In this document: positions 14,788-21,208 of the stretch, piece by piece
Position numbering within the stretch: the stretch's first letter is position 1
Layout: the number at the start of each line of letters is the position of its first letter
Source: a virus
IMG/VR virus record: IMGVR_UViG_3300032242_001976
Location: 1 to 22,204 of that record
Reading direction: 5' to 3' (one strand)
DNA: 22,204 nucleotides
Notes under the pieces: generated by a model
What the model saw: the letters and a program-made list of their open reading frames with translations, nothing else
What the model was told of the DNA's origin: nothing
Database searches by the model: none
Translations under genes and position numbers: made by a program

Positions 14788-15072
14788 ATGTATATAAGTG
14801 TAGATATCGATATAGACGATATATTGTATGGTTTAAGATCTCGGGATCAAAAAGAACTACTAAAAGAACTTCTTGATGAGATGGATATAGATGATGTTCT
14901 TAGTATAATCAAATCACATGAAGATTATAAAGATGAAGCTTCTCAAATTCAAACTACCCTTATGGGAGATGATGCGAATTTTAATGCAGCGTGTGATAAA
15001 ATAAGTATAAATCGTTGGAGAATTTCCCTAGAACAAGAACAATTAGTATTACAAATAGCTGATAAACTTTAA
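14788..15072 (+). CDS. Small acidic hypothetical protein
   Basis: A 94-residue, Asp/Glu-rich, mostly helical protein (RDQKELLKELLDEMDIDDV). No membrane segment, cysteine motif or enzyme signature is seen. The ending WRISLEQEQLVLQIADKL may be a helical hairpin. It lies within the dpdA-queC transcription unit. Function unknown. Confidence 0.7.
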   Translation: MYISVDIDIDDILYGLRSRDQKELLKELLDEMDIDDVLSIIKSHEDYKDEASQIQTTLMGDDANFNAACDKISINRWRISLEQEQLVLQIADKL

Positions 15073-15097
15073 ATAAATAATTTAAAAGATTTTAAAT

Positions 15098-15310
15098 ATG
15101 ACAATAACTGAAATAGTAAGTAAGTATACCGATTACGACGATAAACTTAATAAAGAATTAGATGGTCATCCTTGGGATCTAAAAGAAGATTTAGAAAAAT
15201 ATACTAAAGAAATAATAACTAAATGCGCTAAGGAAATCTTTGATTGTAATTGGGAATTACACTCCTCAGACGATAATATTAAATGGGCTATTGAAAAATT
15301 AATTAAATAA
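15098..15310 (+). CDS. Small hypothetical protein upstream of queC
   Basis: A 70-residue acidic helical protein (TITEIVSKYTDYDDKL to WAIEKLIK). Nothing recognisable. It begins 25 nt after the previous stop and ends one base before the queC ATG, so it is probably co-translated with queC. Function unknown. Confidence 0.7.
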   Translation: MTITEIVSKYTDYDDKLNKELDGHPWDLKEDLEKYTKEIITKCAKEIFDCNWELHSSDDNIKWAIEKLIK

Positions 15311-15311
15311 T

Positions 15312-16175
15312 ATGAAAAAACAAGTTGTAATATCTTTATCAGGAGGGTTAGACTCCAGTACTTTACTCCTACATTATCTATCTGCAGGATATGATTGTAC
15401 CTGTATCTCATTCGACTATGGACAGAAACATAAAATCGAACTAGAACGAGCTACAGAATTAGTTAACTACATAAATTCAGATCCATCACAAGGATGGCTA
15501 AGTAAAGATTATTCTAAAGTTAAACATCAGATTATTAAATTAGATGGTTTATCTCAATTACTAAATTCATCTTTAGTAGAAGGTGGAGAAGAAGTACCTG
15601 AAGGTCATTACGCTGAAGAAAATATGAAAGCTACTGTAGTACCTAACCGTAATAAAATATTTGGTAGTATTGTTCAAGCAGTAGCATTATCTATAGCTAC
15701 TCAAACAAATAATGAATGTCTTATCGCTTTAGGCATTCATGCTGGAGACCATAGTATTTATCCTGATTGTAGAGAAGAATTTAGAGATGCTGATTATAAA
15801 GCTTTTCAATTAGGCAATTGGGATTCACATTTAGTGAAGTATGACGCTCCATTTCTACAAGTTAATAAATTTGATATTTTAAAACATGGTTTAGAATGCT
15901 GTATAGAATTAGGTCTAGATTTTGATAAAGTATATAAACATACTAATACATCTTATAAACCAATATACATAGAATTAAGAAGTACTAAAGGACAATTTTT
16001 AGGATATCAAGTATACTCAGATTATAAATCAGCAGCTTCAGTAGAACGAATAGAGGCTTTTATTAAGTTAGGTCGTCCTGATCCTGTAGAATACGCTGAT
16101 GAAACAGGTCCTGTATCTTGGGAAACAGCTAAAGCTCATGTTAAAGAAGTTCTAAAAAATCATTTGGTTGCTTAA
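15312..16175 (+). CDS. queC: QueC-like 7-cyano-7-deazaguanine synthase lacking the zinc cysteines
   Basis: QueC uses ATP and ammonia to convert 7-carboxy-7-deazaguanine through the amide to preQ0. The N-terminal PP-loop SGGLDSS (10-16), FDYGQKH (35-40), VVPNRN (109-114) and GIHAGDHSIYPDC (141-153) are intact. Bacterial QueC ends with a C...CxxCxxC zinc site before VER.EAF. Here the matching positions are Ser214, Asp237, Ser240 and Ser243 (TNTSYK, DYKSAASVERIEAF), and no cysteine occurs after residue 197. At 287 aa it is longer than E. coli QueC (231). It may be a zinc-free active enzyme, a partial-reaction enzyme stopping at the amide, or inactive. It starts 1 nt after the previous stop. Confidence 0.9.
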   Translation: MKKQVVISLSGGLDSSTLLLHYLSAGYDCTCISFDYGQKHKIELERATELVNYINSDPSQGWLSKDYSKVKHQIIKLDGLSQLLNSSLVEGGEEVPEGHYAEENMKATVVPNRNKIFGSIVQAVALSIATQTNNECLIALGIHAGDHSIYPDCREEFRDADYKAFQLGNWDSHLVKYDAPFLQVNKFDILKHGLECCIELGLDFDKVYKHTNTSYKPIYIELRSTKGQFLGYQVYSDYKSAASVERIEAFIKLGRPDPVEYADETGPVSWETAKAHVKEVLKNHLVA

Positions 16176-16182
16176 AGATAAA

Positions 16183-16200
16183 ATGCTATTTTTATAGCAT
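16183..16200 (+). promoter_or_regulatory. Hairpin covering the next start codon
   Basis: ATGCTAT (16183-16189) pairs with ATAGCAT (16194-16200) around TTTT. The last two bases are the first two of the ATG at 16199, so the structure could lower initiation there or act as a weak terminator after queC. Confidence 0.4.
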
Positions 16201-16399
16201 GATAAAAAGACAAAAAGAAGAAAAACAACAATTTTATGTTGTCTTAAATCAAAACGGAGAAGTATTTAGTGGTCTGTTAGGTGGTTATCCAAGCTGGTCG
16301 TTTAACTGGGATGAAGCTAAGCCATTAGGACACACTAATACTTCAATGCTTAAAAGATATGACTCTAAAATTGAATTAATTAAAGAAGAAGAATTTTAA
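16199..16399 (+). CDS. Small hypothetical protein
   Basis: A 66-residue protein with a basic start (IKRQKEEKQQ), a predicted beta-rich middle (FYVVLNQNGEVFSGLLGG, WSFNWDEAKPL) and an acidic end. The middle looks like a compact beta-sheet domain, but I recognise no family. Its start codon lies in a hairpin. It sits between queC and a thioredoxin gene in the modification region. Function unknown. Confidence 0.65.
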   Translation: MIKRQKEEKQQFYVVLNQNGEVFSGLLGGYPSWSFNWDEAKPLGHTNTSMLKRYDSKIELIKEEEF

Positions 16400-16411
16400 A
16401 AATTAAATTAT

Positions 16412-16660
16412 ATGAAACAACTATTTTATTTTTACGGTCCATGGTGCCAACCATGCAAATCATTTAGTCCAGTAATAGACCAAGTATCTAAAAATATTTC
16501 TGTCCGCAAAATAAATATTGATTATGAACCTGATGTTATAGGTAGATTCAATGTATCAAGTGTACCTACAGTTATTCTCGTAGAGAATGAAAGAGAAGTT
16601 CGTAGGTTTGTAGGTGTTAAATCTTATAACGAAGTAATAAATTTTGTAAATAATGGCTAG
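16412..16660 (+). CDS. Thioredoxin
   Basis: Small redox protein of 82 aa. FYGPWCQPCKSF carries the active-site WCxPC (Cys11 and Cys14 approximately), VSSVPTVILVENE contains the cis-Pro loop, and the rest completes the thioredoxin fold, shortened at the N-terminus. It probably reduces the C-terminal CVSC pair of the phage NrdA, as T4 NrdC does for its reductase. The stop is TAG and overlaps the queD start by 8 nt. The gene lies between queC and queD. Confidence 0.88.
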   Translation: MKQLFYFYGPWCQPCKSFSPVIDQVSKNISVRKINIDYEPDVIGRFNVSSVPTVILVENEREVRRFVGVKSYNEVINFVNNG

Positions 16661-17132
16661 ATATATTTCAACAAAAACATTTGATAACTATTCTGTAGCT
16701 ATCAGACAATGGAAAGCACAACATTCGCATTGTCAATTACTCCATGGGTATGGAATTTATTTTAAAGTGTGGTTTGCATCAAATGAACCAGATATTGATA
16801 AACAATTAGATGATATGAATTGGATTGTTGATTTTGGAGGTTTTAAAACACCACCTAAAGGTAATGGTTTAAAAGATTGGATGAACTACATGTGGGATCA
16901 TACTTTATTGATTGAAAAAGATGATCCATATCTTGATTTCTTTAAATCAGCTGAAATGGAGGGTCTATGTCATCTAAGAGTTATGGATAAAATGGGTTGT
17001 GAAAGTTTAGCTAAGTTAGTTTTTGATAAATTTAATGATGTGTTATCTAAAACAGATGCTGGTCGTTGTAAAGTTATTAAAGTAGAATGTTTTGAACATG
17101 GTAAAAATTCATCAATTTATCAAGAAGATTAA
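16653..17132 (+). CDS. queD: QueD, 6-carboxy-tetrahydropterin synthase family
   Basis: Converts dihydroneopterin triphosphate, made by FolE, to 6-carboxy-5,6,7,8-tetrahydropterin. The 159-aa T-fold protein has HSHCQLLHGYG at 24-34, with His24/His26, Cys27 and His31 in the zinc/catalytic region. The second His of the usual HGH motif is Tyr33 here, a variant I recall from a QueD subgroup. WIVDFGGFK (57-65) and WDHTLLI (81-87) are typical. It overlaps the thioredoxin gene by 8 nt and ends just before the terminator/promoter at 17138. With folE, queE and queC it completes the preQ0 pathway. Confidence 0.88.
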   Translation: MARYISTKTFDNYSVAIRQWKAQHSHCQLLHGYGIYFKVWFASNEPDIDKQLDDMNWIVDFGGFKTPPKGNGLKDWMNYMWDHTLLIEKDDPYLDFFKSAEMEGLCHLRVMDKMGCESLAKLVFDKFNDVLSKTDAGRCKVIKVECFEHGKNSSIYQED

Positions 17133-17137
17133 ATAAG

Positions 17138-17171
17138 TTTGGAGTCCCGTAAGGGACTTCTTATTTTTACA
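17138..17171 (+). promoter_or_regulatory. Promoter with hairpin spacer before the nucleotidyltransferase-macro pair
   Basis: TTTG at 17138-17141, 20 bases, TATTTTTACA at 17162-17171, 30 nt before the ATG at 17192. The spacer is occupied by the hairpin at 17141-17160. A nearly identical element lies at 22118-22151. Confidence 0.65.
17141..17165 (+). terminator. Rho-independent terminator after queD
   Basis: GGAGTCCC (17141-17148) pairs with GGGACTTC (17153-17160), with one G-T wobble and a GTAA loop, followed by TTATTTTT. It lies 8 nt after the queD stop. The T-run is also the -7 box of the downstream promoter. Confidence 0.75.
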
Positions 17172-17191
17172 ACATAAAAAAATAACAAGTT

Positions 17192-17950
17192 ATGAAAATT
17201 GGTTACAAAGGATTTAACAAACATTTAGTTTGTCGAGAACAAAAATTTGAAATAGGCGCAACTTATTCTAAAAATGAGGTTAATCATAAACCAAGACTAT
17301 GTTCTGATGATGGGTATCATTATTGTAATACTTTAGGAAAAGTATTTAATTATTATCGAAATGATAATGATAATAGATTTTGTGAAATTGAAGTATTAGG
17401 CAATGTTACTGAAGATAATGAAAAATCTATCACAACATCTTTTAGAATCATTAGAGAATTGTCTAAAGAAGAAATAGAAAAACTAATAAAAGTAGAAACG
17501 CATGGTAAAATAAAAGAAAATTTTAACATAAACTCATTGAAAGAATTCCAGACTAAATATCCTATGACTTTTATAGGAGGCTCAACAGCATTATATATAC
17601 ATGGAATAAATTTAAAGCGCTGGAATAATTTAGGTAGTATGGATTGGGATGTGATAATGCCATATTTTATTTTATTTGAAAATGAATCTAATGGGGAGAT
17701 ACGTTATGAACAAGCTAAAAAATCAGGAAATGATTTTGACGAAACGTTTTTTGTAGATTTACCAAAGGGTAATTATGTAAAAATGGATGTTAGAATAGAT
17801 CCAAAAGCTCGTTATGAAATAGTCGAATTTGATGGGTTTAAATTTAAAGTAACTCCATTACTCACAATTATTGAAGCCAAAATGCGCTACGCAATGCAAG
17901 GTAATTTAAAACATGAAGCCGATCTTATAGAAATGTTACTAAAAAAATAA
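17192..17950 (+). CDS. Fusion of a phage N-terminal domain with a nucleotidyltransferase-like domain
   Basis: A 252-residue two-domain protein. Residues about 1-90 (KIGYKGFNKHLVCREQKFEI, then YHYC, CEIEVLG and FRIIREL) resemble a domain common in phage hypothetical proteins. Residues about 115-252 show the nucleotidyltransferase signature: FIGGSTALYIHG (Gly129, Gly130, Ser131), D151-W-D153 in SMDWDVIMP, a third acid at Asp199 in VKMDVRI, and a helical end (LLTIIEAKMRYA, KHEADLIEMLL) as in MNT/AbiEii-type proteins. It may transfer a nucleotide to a protein or RNA. It begins a transcription unit with the macro-domain gene 3 nt downstream. Function is inferred from motifs only. Confidence 0.7.
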   Translation: MKIGYKGFNKHLVCREQKFEIGATYSKNEVNHKPRLCSDDGYHYCNTLGKVFNYYRNDNDNRFCEIEVLGNVTEDNEKSITTSFRIIRELSKEEIEKLIKVETHGKIKENFNINSLKEFQTKYPMTFIGGSTALYIHGINLKRWNNLGSMDWDVIMPYFILFENESNGEIRYEQAKKSGNDFDETFFVDLPKGNYVKMDVRIDPKARYEIVEFDGFKFKVTPLLTIIEAKMRYAMQGNLKHEADLIEMLLKK

Positions 17951-17953
17951 GTT

Positions 17954-18481
17954 ATGACATATAACGAAATAAATGGTGACCTTATAGAACTCGCCAAACA
18001 AGGTAAATTTGACGTTATCGCCCATGGTTGCAATTGTTTTTGCAACATGGGCGCGGGTATAGCTCCACAAATGGCAAAAGCTTTTTATGCTGATAAGATG
18101 GAAATGGAAAAACAAAAATATAAAGGCGACATAAACAAGCTAGGTACAATTGATTACCATGAGGTTACAGATACTGGTAACGAACTCCGTTTATCAAATC
18201 CTAATGATTTGTATGTTGGTGATGTCTTAGTTACAATAGTTAACTGTTACACACAATACAAGTACGGTAAAAATTATACTGACAGTATGGCGAAACCATT
18301 AGATTACGAAGCGTTGACATTATGTATGCGCAAGATCAATCTTATTTTCAAGGCGTTACATATTGGATTACCACAAATCGGAGCAGGTTTAGCGGGTGGT
18401 GATTGGGAACGCATCAAACAAATTATTCAAACAGAACTCAAAGATTGTAATGTAACAATAGTAATTTACGATAAAAAATAA
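17954..18481 (+). CDS. Macro-domain protein, ADP-ribose binding or hydrolysing
   Basis: A 175-residue single macro domain. The N-terminal loop has GDLIELA and FDVIAHGCNCFCNMGAGIA, the second conserved loop is LPQIGAGLAGGDW, and VTIVIYDKK is the last strand. Proteins of this type remove ADP-ribose from proteins or nucleic acids, or hydrolyse ADP-ribose-1''-phosphate. In a phage it could counter host ADP-ribosylation defence, reverse phage-made ADP-ribosylation, or recycle nucleotides. It follows the nucleotidyltransferase-like gene by 3 nt. Family call is secure; substrate is unknown. Confidence 0.9.
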   Translation: MTYNEINGDLIELAKQGKFDVIAHGCNCFCNMGAGIAPQMAKAFYADKMEMEKQKYKGDINKLGTIDYHEVTDTGNELRLSNPNDLYVGDVLVTIVNCYTQYKYGKNYTDSMAKPLDYEALTLCMRKINLIFKALHIGLPQIGAGLAGGDWERIKQIIQTELKDCNVTIVIYDKK

Positions 18482-18482
18482 G

Positions 18483-18516
18483 TTTGGATATTTAAAATAT
18501 ATTTTTTACATTTATT
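18483..18516 (+). promoter_or_regulatory. Promoter before the 18529-queE unit
   Basis: TTTG at 18483-18486, 20 bases, TACATTTATT at 18507-18516, 22 nt before the ATG at 18529. It shares AAATAAGTTTGGA with the elements at 17138 and 22118 but has no strong hairpin in the spacer. Confidence 0.6.
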
Positions 18517-18528
18517 AAAATAAATAAT

Positions 18529-18753
18529 ATGAAAACAATTCTCAGTAATGGAATCTACAAACGTGTAGATAATGAAGTAGCTGATCATGAAGTATCATTT
18601 GGCAGAGCTAAATTTGTACCTAAATCAGAATGGAAATCAAAGGTACGTGATGTCAAATCAGAAGAAATAGTTATAGCTGAAGCAAAAGGTGAAGTAACTA
18701 AGTCTAAAAAAGCTGAAAAATCAGCTAAGTTAAAAGCAAAACAAAGATCATAA
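18529..18753 (+). CDS. Small basic hypothetical protein
   Basis: A 74-residue protein: a beta-like start (TILSNGIYKRVDNEVADHEV), a middle (GRAKFVPKSEWKSKVRD) and a Lys/Ala-rich tail (KSKKAEKSAKLKAKQRS) suggestive of nucleic-acid contact. It is first in the unit driven by the element at 18483 and ends one base before queE. Small proteins of this look occur in other Bacteroidetes phages as far as I recall, without function. Confidence 0.7.
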   Translation: MKTILSNGIYKRVDNEVADHEVSFGRAKFVPKSEWKSKVRDVKSEEIVIAEAKGEVTKSKKAEKSAKLKAKQRS

Positions 18754-18754
18754 T

Positions 18755-19585
18755 ATGAGTAAAATTAACCCAAATAAACTATTAATCTCCAGCGACTTTT
18801 ATAGTGTTCAAGGAGAAGGCATATCGTCTGGTATCCCATCATATTTTGTACGTTTAGGTCTTTGTAATTTAACTTGTGGTATGAGCAATAAATTTCTCAA
18901 CCAGCTTGTTAAAGAACAAAAGCTAGAAGATGGAGAAATATTTAAAGGTGATCTAGAGTTAGAAGGTAAAGCAACTTGGACTTGCGATTCAACTTCACAG
19001 TGGGCTTGGAGAGGTGAAGATAAAGAGTTTCAGTATCTGACAGACCAATGGAAAGAACAAGATATCTATAATGATATTTTAAATGGTACTATTCATATAA
19101 TTTGGACAGGCGGTGAGCCTACAATTAAAGGACATCAACAAGCTATTGTAAACTTTGTTCAACATATGTGGGAACATAGTCCATATTATATCCCATTCCA
19201 TGAAATCGAAACTAATGGTACAAATTACATTGAGCAACCACTATTTGAAATACTGAACCAAATCAACTGTTCTCCAAAACTATCAAATTCAGGTTTATCT
19301 GAAAAACAGCGTATTAAACCTGAAGCTATTAAGCGTATAATGGAACATTCAAATTATCAATTCAAATTCGTAATTTCTAATGAAAAAGATGTACAAGAAA
19401 TATTTCGCGACTTTATCGTACCATTTAGCATACCTTTGTCCAAAGTTGTTTGTATGCCAGGATTAGATGATGTAGCTAATTTCGAAGAGAGAACACGTTT
19501 TGTTTTAGAAATGGCTAAGAAGTATAAGTTCAGAGGTCTTACTCGATTGCATATAGCAGCATGGAACAAAACGCTCGACTGTTGA
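18755..19585 (+). CDS. queE: QueE-like 7-carboxy-7-deazaguanine synthase with an insertion in the FeS motif
   Basis: Radical-SAM enzyme that contracts the pterin ring to form 7-carboxy-7-deazaguanine. The 276 aa include FYSVQGEG (15-22) and YFVRLGLCNLTC (30-41), then WTGGEP (117-122), FHEIETNGT and a typical end (RLHIAAWNK). The usual CxxxCxxC is split: Cys37 and Cys41 are followed by 35 residues before Cys77 (TWTCDS, equivalent to the CDT of normal QueE). The insert is rich in Lys and Glu. Insertions in this loop are known for QueE, but elsewhere between the first two cysteines. It starts 1 nt after the preceding stop and is in the same region as queC, queD and folE. Confidence 0.87.
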   Translation: MSKINPNKLLISSDFYSVQGEGISSGIPSYFVRLGLCNLTCGMSNKFLNQLVKEQKLEDGEIFKGDLELEGKATWTCDSTSQWAWRGEDKEFQYLTDQWKEQDIYNDILNGTIHIIWTGGEPTIKGHQQAIVNFVQHMWEHSPYYIPFHEIETNGTNYIEQPLFEILNQINCSPKLSNSGLSEKQRIKPEAIKRIMEHSNYQFKFVISNEKDVQEIFRDFIVPFSIPLSKVVCMPGLDDVANFEERTRFVLEMAKKYKFRGLTRLHIAAWNKTLDC

Positions 19586-19637
19586 TTTTTGTAATTCCAT
19601 ATATTTATATTCTATTAGAAAACACTAAACATATAGT

Positions 19638-20069
19638 ATGAAACTTCAGAACCGAAAAGCATATTACGAATACCATATACTCGAAGAATATACTGCAGGT
19701 ATAATGTTAGTTGGTTCTGAAGTTAAATCTATTCGTGATAGTAATATTAATTTTAAGGATAGCTATATTTATACCCACAACAATGAAGTGTTTGTAAAAC
19801 AAATGTTTATAGGAAAGTATAAACAAGCTATAAATACGAACCATGAAGAAGTTAGAGATAGAAAACTATTGTTAACTAAAAAACAAATACGAGACATTCA
19901 AAAACAACTTCAAGTAACAGGTATCACATCTGTACCCTTAGAAATGTTTGAATTAAATGGTAAATTTAAAATAAAAATAGCTATAGCTAAAGGTAAAAAA
20001 CTATACGATAAGCGAGAATCAATAAAAGAAAAAGACATTAAAATACAAACACAAAGAGAATTAATATGA
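19638..20069 (+). CDS. smpB: SmpB, tmRNA-binding protein
   Basis: SmpB binds tmRNA and brings it to stalled ribosomes for trans-translation. The 143 aa match the family throughout: NRKAYYEYHILEEYTAGIML, GSEVKSIRDSNINFKDSYI, VRDRKLLLTKKQI, SVPLEMFELNGKFKIKIAIA and KGKKLYDKRESIKEKD. The C-terminal tail after LYDKRE is short (16 residues) and lacks the strongly basic end of bacterial SmpB, which enters the mRNA channel. No tmRNA gene is visible here. Phage copies are unusual. An upstream TATATTTATA at 19600 may be a -7 box but has no TTTG 20 bp before it. It overlaps the next small gene by ATGA. Confidence 0.9.
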   Translation: MKLQNRKAYYEYHILEEYTAGIMLVGSEVKSIRDSNINFKDSYIYTHNNEVFVKQMFIGKYKQAINTNHEEVRDRKLLLTKKQIRDIQKQLQVTGITSVPLEMFELNGKFKIKIAIAKGKKLYDKRESIKEKDIKIQTQRELI

Positions 20070-20245
20070 GATACATTATTATAAAGCACATACCTATAAC
20101 TCCAGAACAAATACTACCTGTAATTATGTTGGACACCCATTCTGAAGTATGGGAATTTGAACATGAAGCAGACGCTAAAGACATGGCTGCTTTATTAGAA
20201 GCAAATTCTTATTCTGGAAGTAAATATGAAGTTAAAATAGTATGA
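20066..20245 (+). CDS. Small hypothetical protein between smpB and a thioredoxin-like gene
   Basis: ATG at 20066 gives 59 residues: MRYIIIKHIPITPEQILPVI, then EVWEFEHEADAKDMAALLEA and a final KYEVKIV strand. It has the look of a small beta-alpha-beta protein of unknown function. Both ends form ATGA overlaps, with smpB before and the thioredoxin-like gene after, which strongly supports real coupled translation despite its size. Confidence 0.75.
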   Translation: MRYIIIKHIPITPEQILPVIMLDTHSEVWEFEHEADAKDMAALLEANSYSGSKYEVKIV

Positions 20246-20535
20246 CACCGACCCAACTTGAAAAATTAGTAAAAAATAAAGCTAAAGCTTTATTATTCTT
20301 TAATGCTGATTATTGTGACGCTTGTCATCAGACATACCCTATAATGGAGCAAATAAAAGAATTAAAATCTGATTATCAATATTATGATCTAGATGTAGAT
20401 GATGCTGATAATGATGAAATATCAGAACTACTTAAAATAGATTATATGCCTACTCTAATTATACTATCTGAAGATAAATTAAGAAGATATAATGGTAGAA
20501 GAGAAATTATAAAATATTTGGAATCTCAAGATTAA
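20242..20535 (+). CDS. Thioredoxin-like protein
   Basis: A 97-residue thioredoxin-fold protein: ALLFFNADYCDACHQTYP carries a CDAC active site (Cys25 and Cys28 approximately), YYDLDVDD follows, and DYMPTLIILSEDKL has the cis-Pro loop. The CDAC motif differs from the WCQPC of the other thioredoxin at 16412, suggesting a different partner or redox potential. It overlaps the preceding small ORF by ATGA and ends 29 nt before folE. A role with ribonucleotide reductase or in host redox control is inferred. Confidence 0.85.
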   Translation: MTPTQLEKLVKNKAKALLFFNADYCDACHQTYPIMEQIKELKSDYQYYDLDVDDADNDEISELLKIDYMPTLIILSEDKLRRYNGRREIIKYLESQD

Positions 20536-20550
20536 ATTATTACATTCAAA
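20517..20550 (+). promoter_or_regulatory. Promoter-like element before folE
   Basis: TTTG at 20517-20520 inside the end of the thioredoxin-like gene, 20 bases, TACATTCAAA at 20541-20550, 24 nt before the folE ATG. Spacing matches the other elements; the -7 box is less perfect. Confidence 0.45.
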
Positions 20551-20564
20551 AGAAAAGTTATATA

Positions 20565-21197
20565 ATGGAGTTATTAAAAAAATCGAATGGTAATCTATCT
20601 CGTACACAAGAAGAGATAGATAATATGATTACCGAAGCCGCCATACATTATGGTAATTTTCTAAACGCTGTAGGGTTTGACTATAAAGCAGATCGCCAAA
20701 CCGAAGATACACCTATGAGAGTTTCAAAGGCTTGGCTCAAAGATTTAATCATAGGTTCAATCTCAGATGAGCCGAATATTACAGTATTTCCTAATGATGA
20801 GGGTTATAGTGGATTAGTAATTCAGTCAGGTATTCCTATTGTTAGCATGTGCGCTCACCATAATCTAGCTTTTACAGGATATGCTACAGTAGCATACGTA
20901 CCAGATAAAAACGTGATTGGATTATCTAAATTAAATCGTATTGTAGAATGGTTTTCTCGTCGTCCGCAAATGCAAGAATCACTAACACAACAAATACATG
21001 ACTATATAGCAAATAAAATGAACTGTAATTCAGTAGCTGTTAGTATTGCTTGTAAACATACTTGCTGTAGTTCAAGAGGAATAAAGCATAATTCAACAAT
21101 GACAACTAACAAATTTTCTGGGGTATTTATGGATCCTAGTAACTTAATCAGGGAAGAATTTCTTCACGCTATCGAGATGAATGGTCCTAAATTTTAA
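20565..21197 (+). CDS. folE: GTP cyclohydrolase I
   Basis: Converts GTP to 7,8-dihydroneopterin triphosphate, the first step toward preQ0. The 210 aa show EDTPMRVSKAW (47-57), the zinc-binding MCAHHN (Cys96, His98, His99), VIGLSKLNRIVEWFSRRPQMQE (117-138) and HTCCSSRGIKH (165-175) with the third zinc ligand, Cys167 or Cys168. Length equals bacterial FolE (about 220). It has its own promoter-like element. Together with queD, queE and queC it makes the phage independent of host preQ0 supply. Confidence 0.93.
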   Translation: MELLKKSNGNLSRTQEEIDNMITEAAIHYGNFLNAVGFDYKADRQTEDTPMRVSKAWLKDLIIGSISDEPNITVFPNDEGYSGLVIQSGIPIVSMCAHHNLAFTGYATVAYVPDKNVIGLSKLNRIVEWFSRRPQMQESLTQQIHDYIANKMNCNSVAVSIACKHTCCSSRGIKHNSTMTTNKFSGVFMDPSNLIREEFLHAIEMNGPKF

Positions 21198-21208
21198 TTA
21201 TAAAAAAT

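Noticed and set aside
15312-16175. queC as a frameshifted pseudogene because of its missing cysteines
   Set aside because: The frame is continuous, all flanking motifs are intact and the replacements are point changes (Ser, Asp) in an otherwise conserved C-terminus.
19585-20565. A tmRNA or tRNA gene near smpB
   Set aside because: The region is fully occupied by coding sequence apart from 52 nt at 19586-19637, and I found no acceptor-stem or T-loop pattern there.
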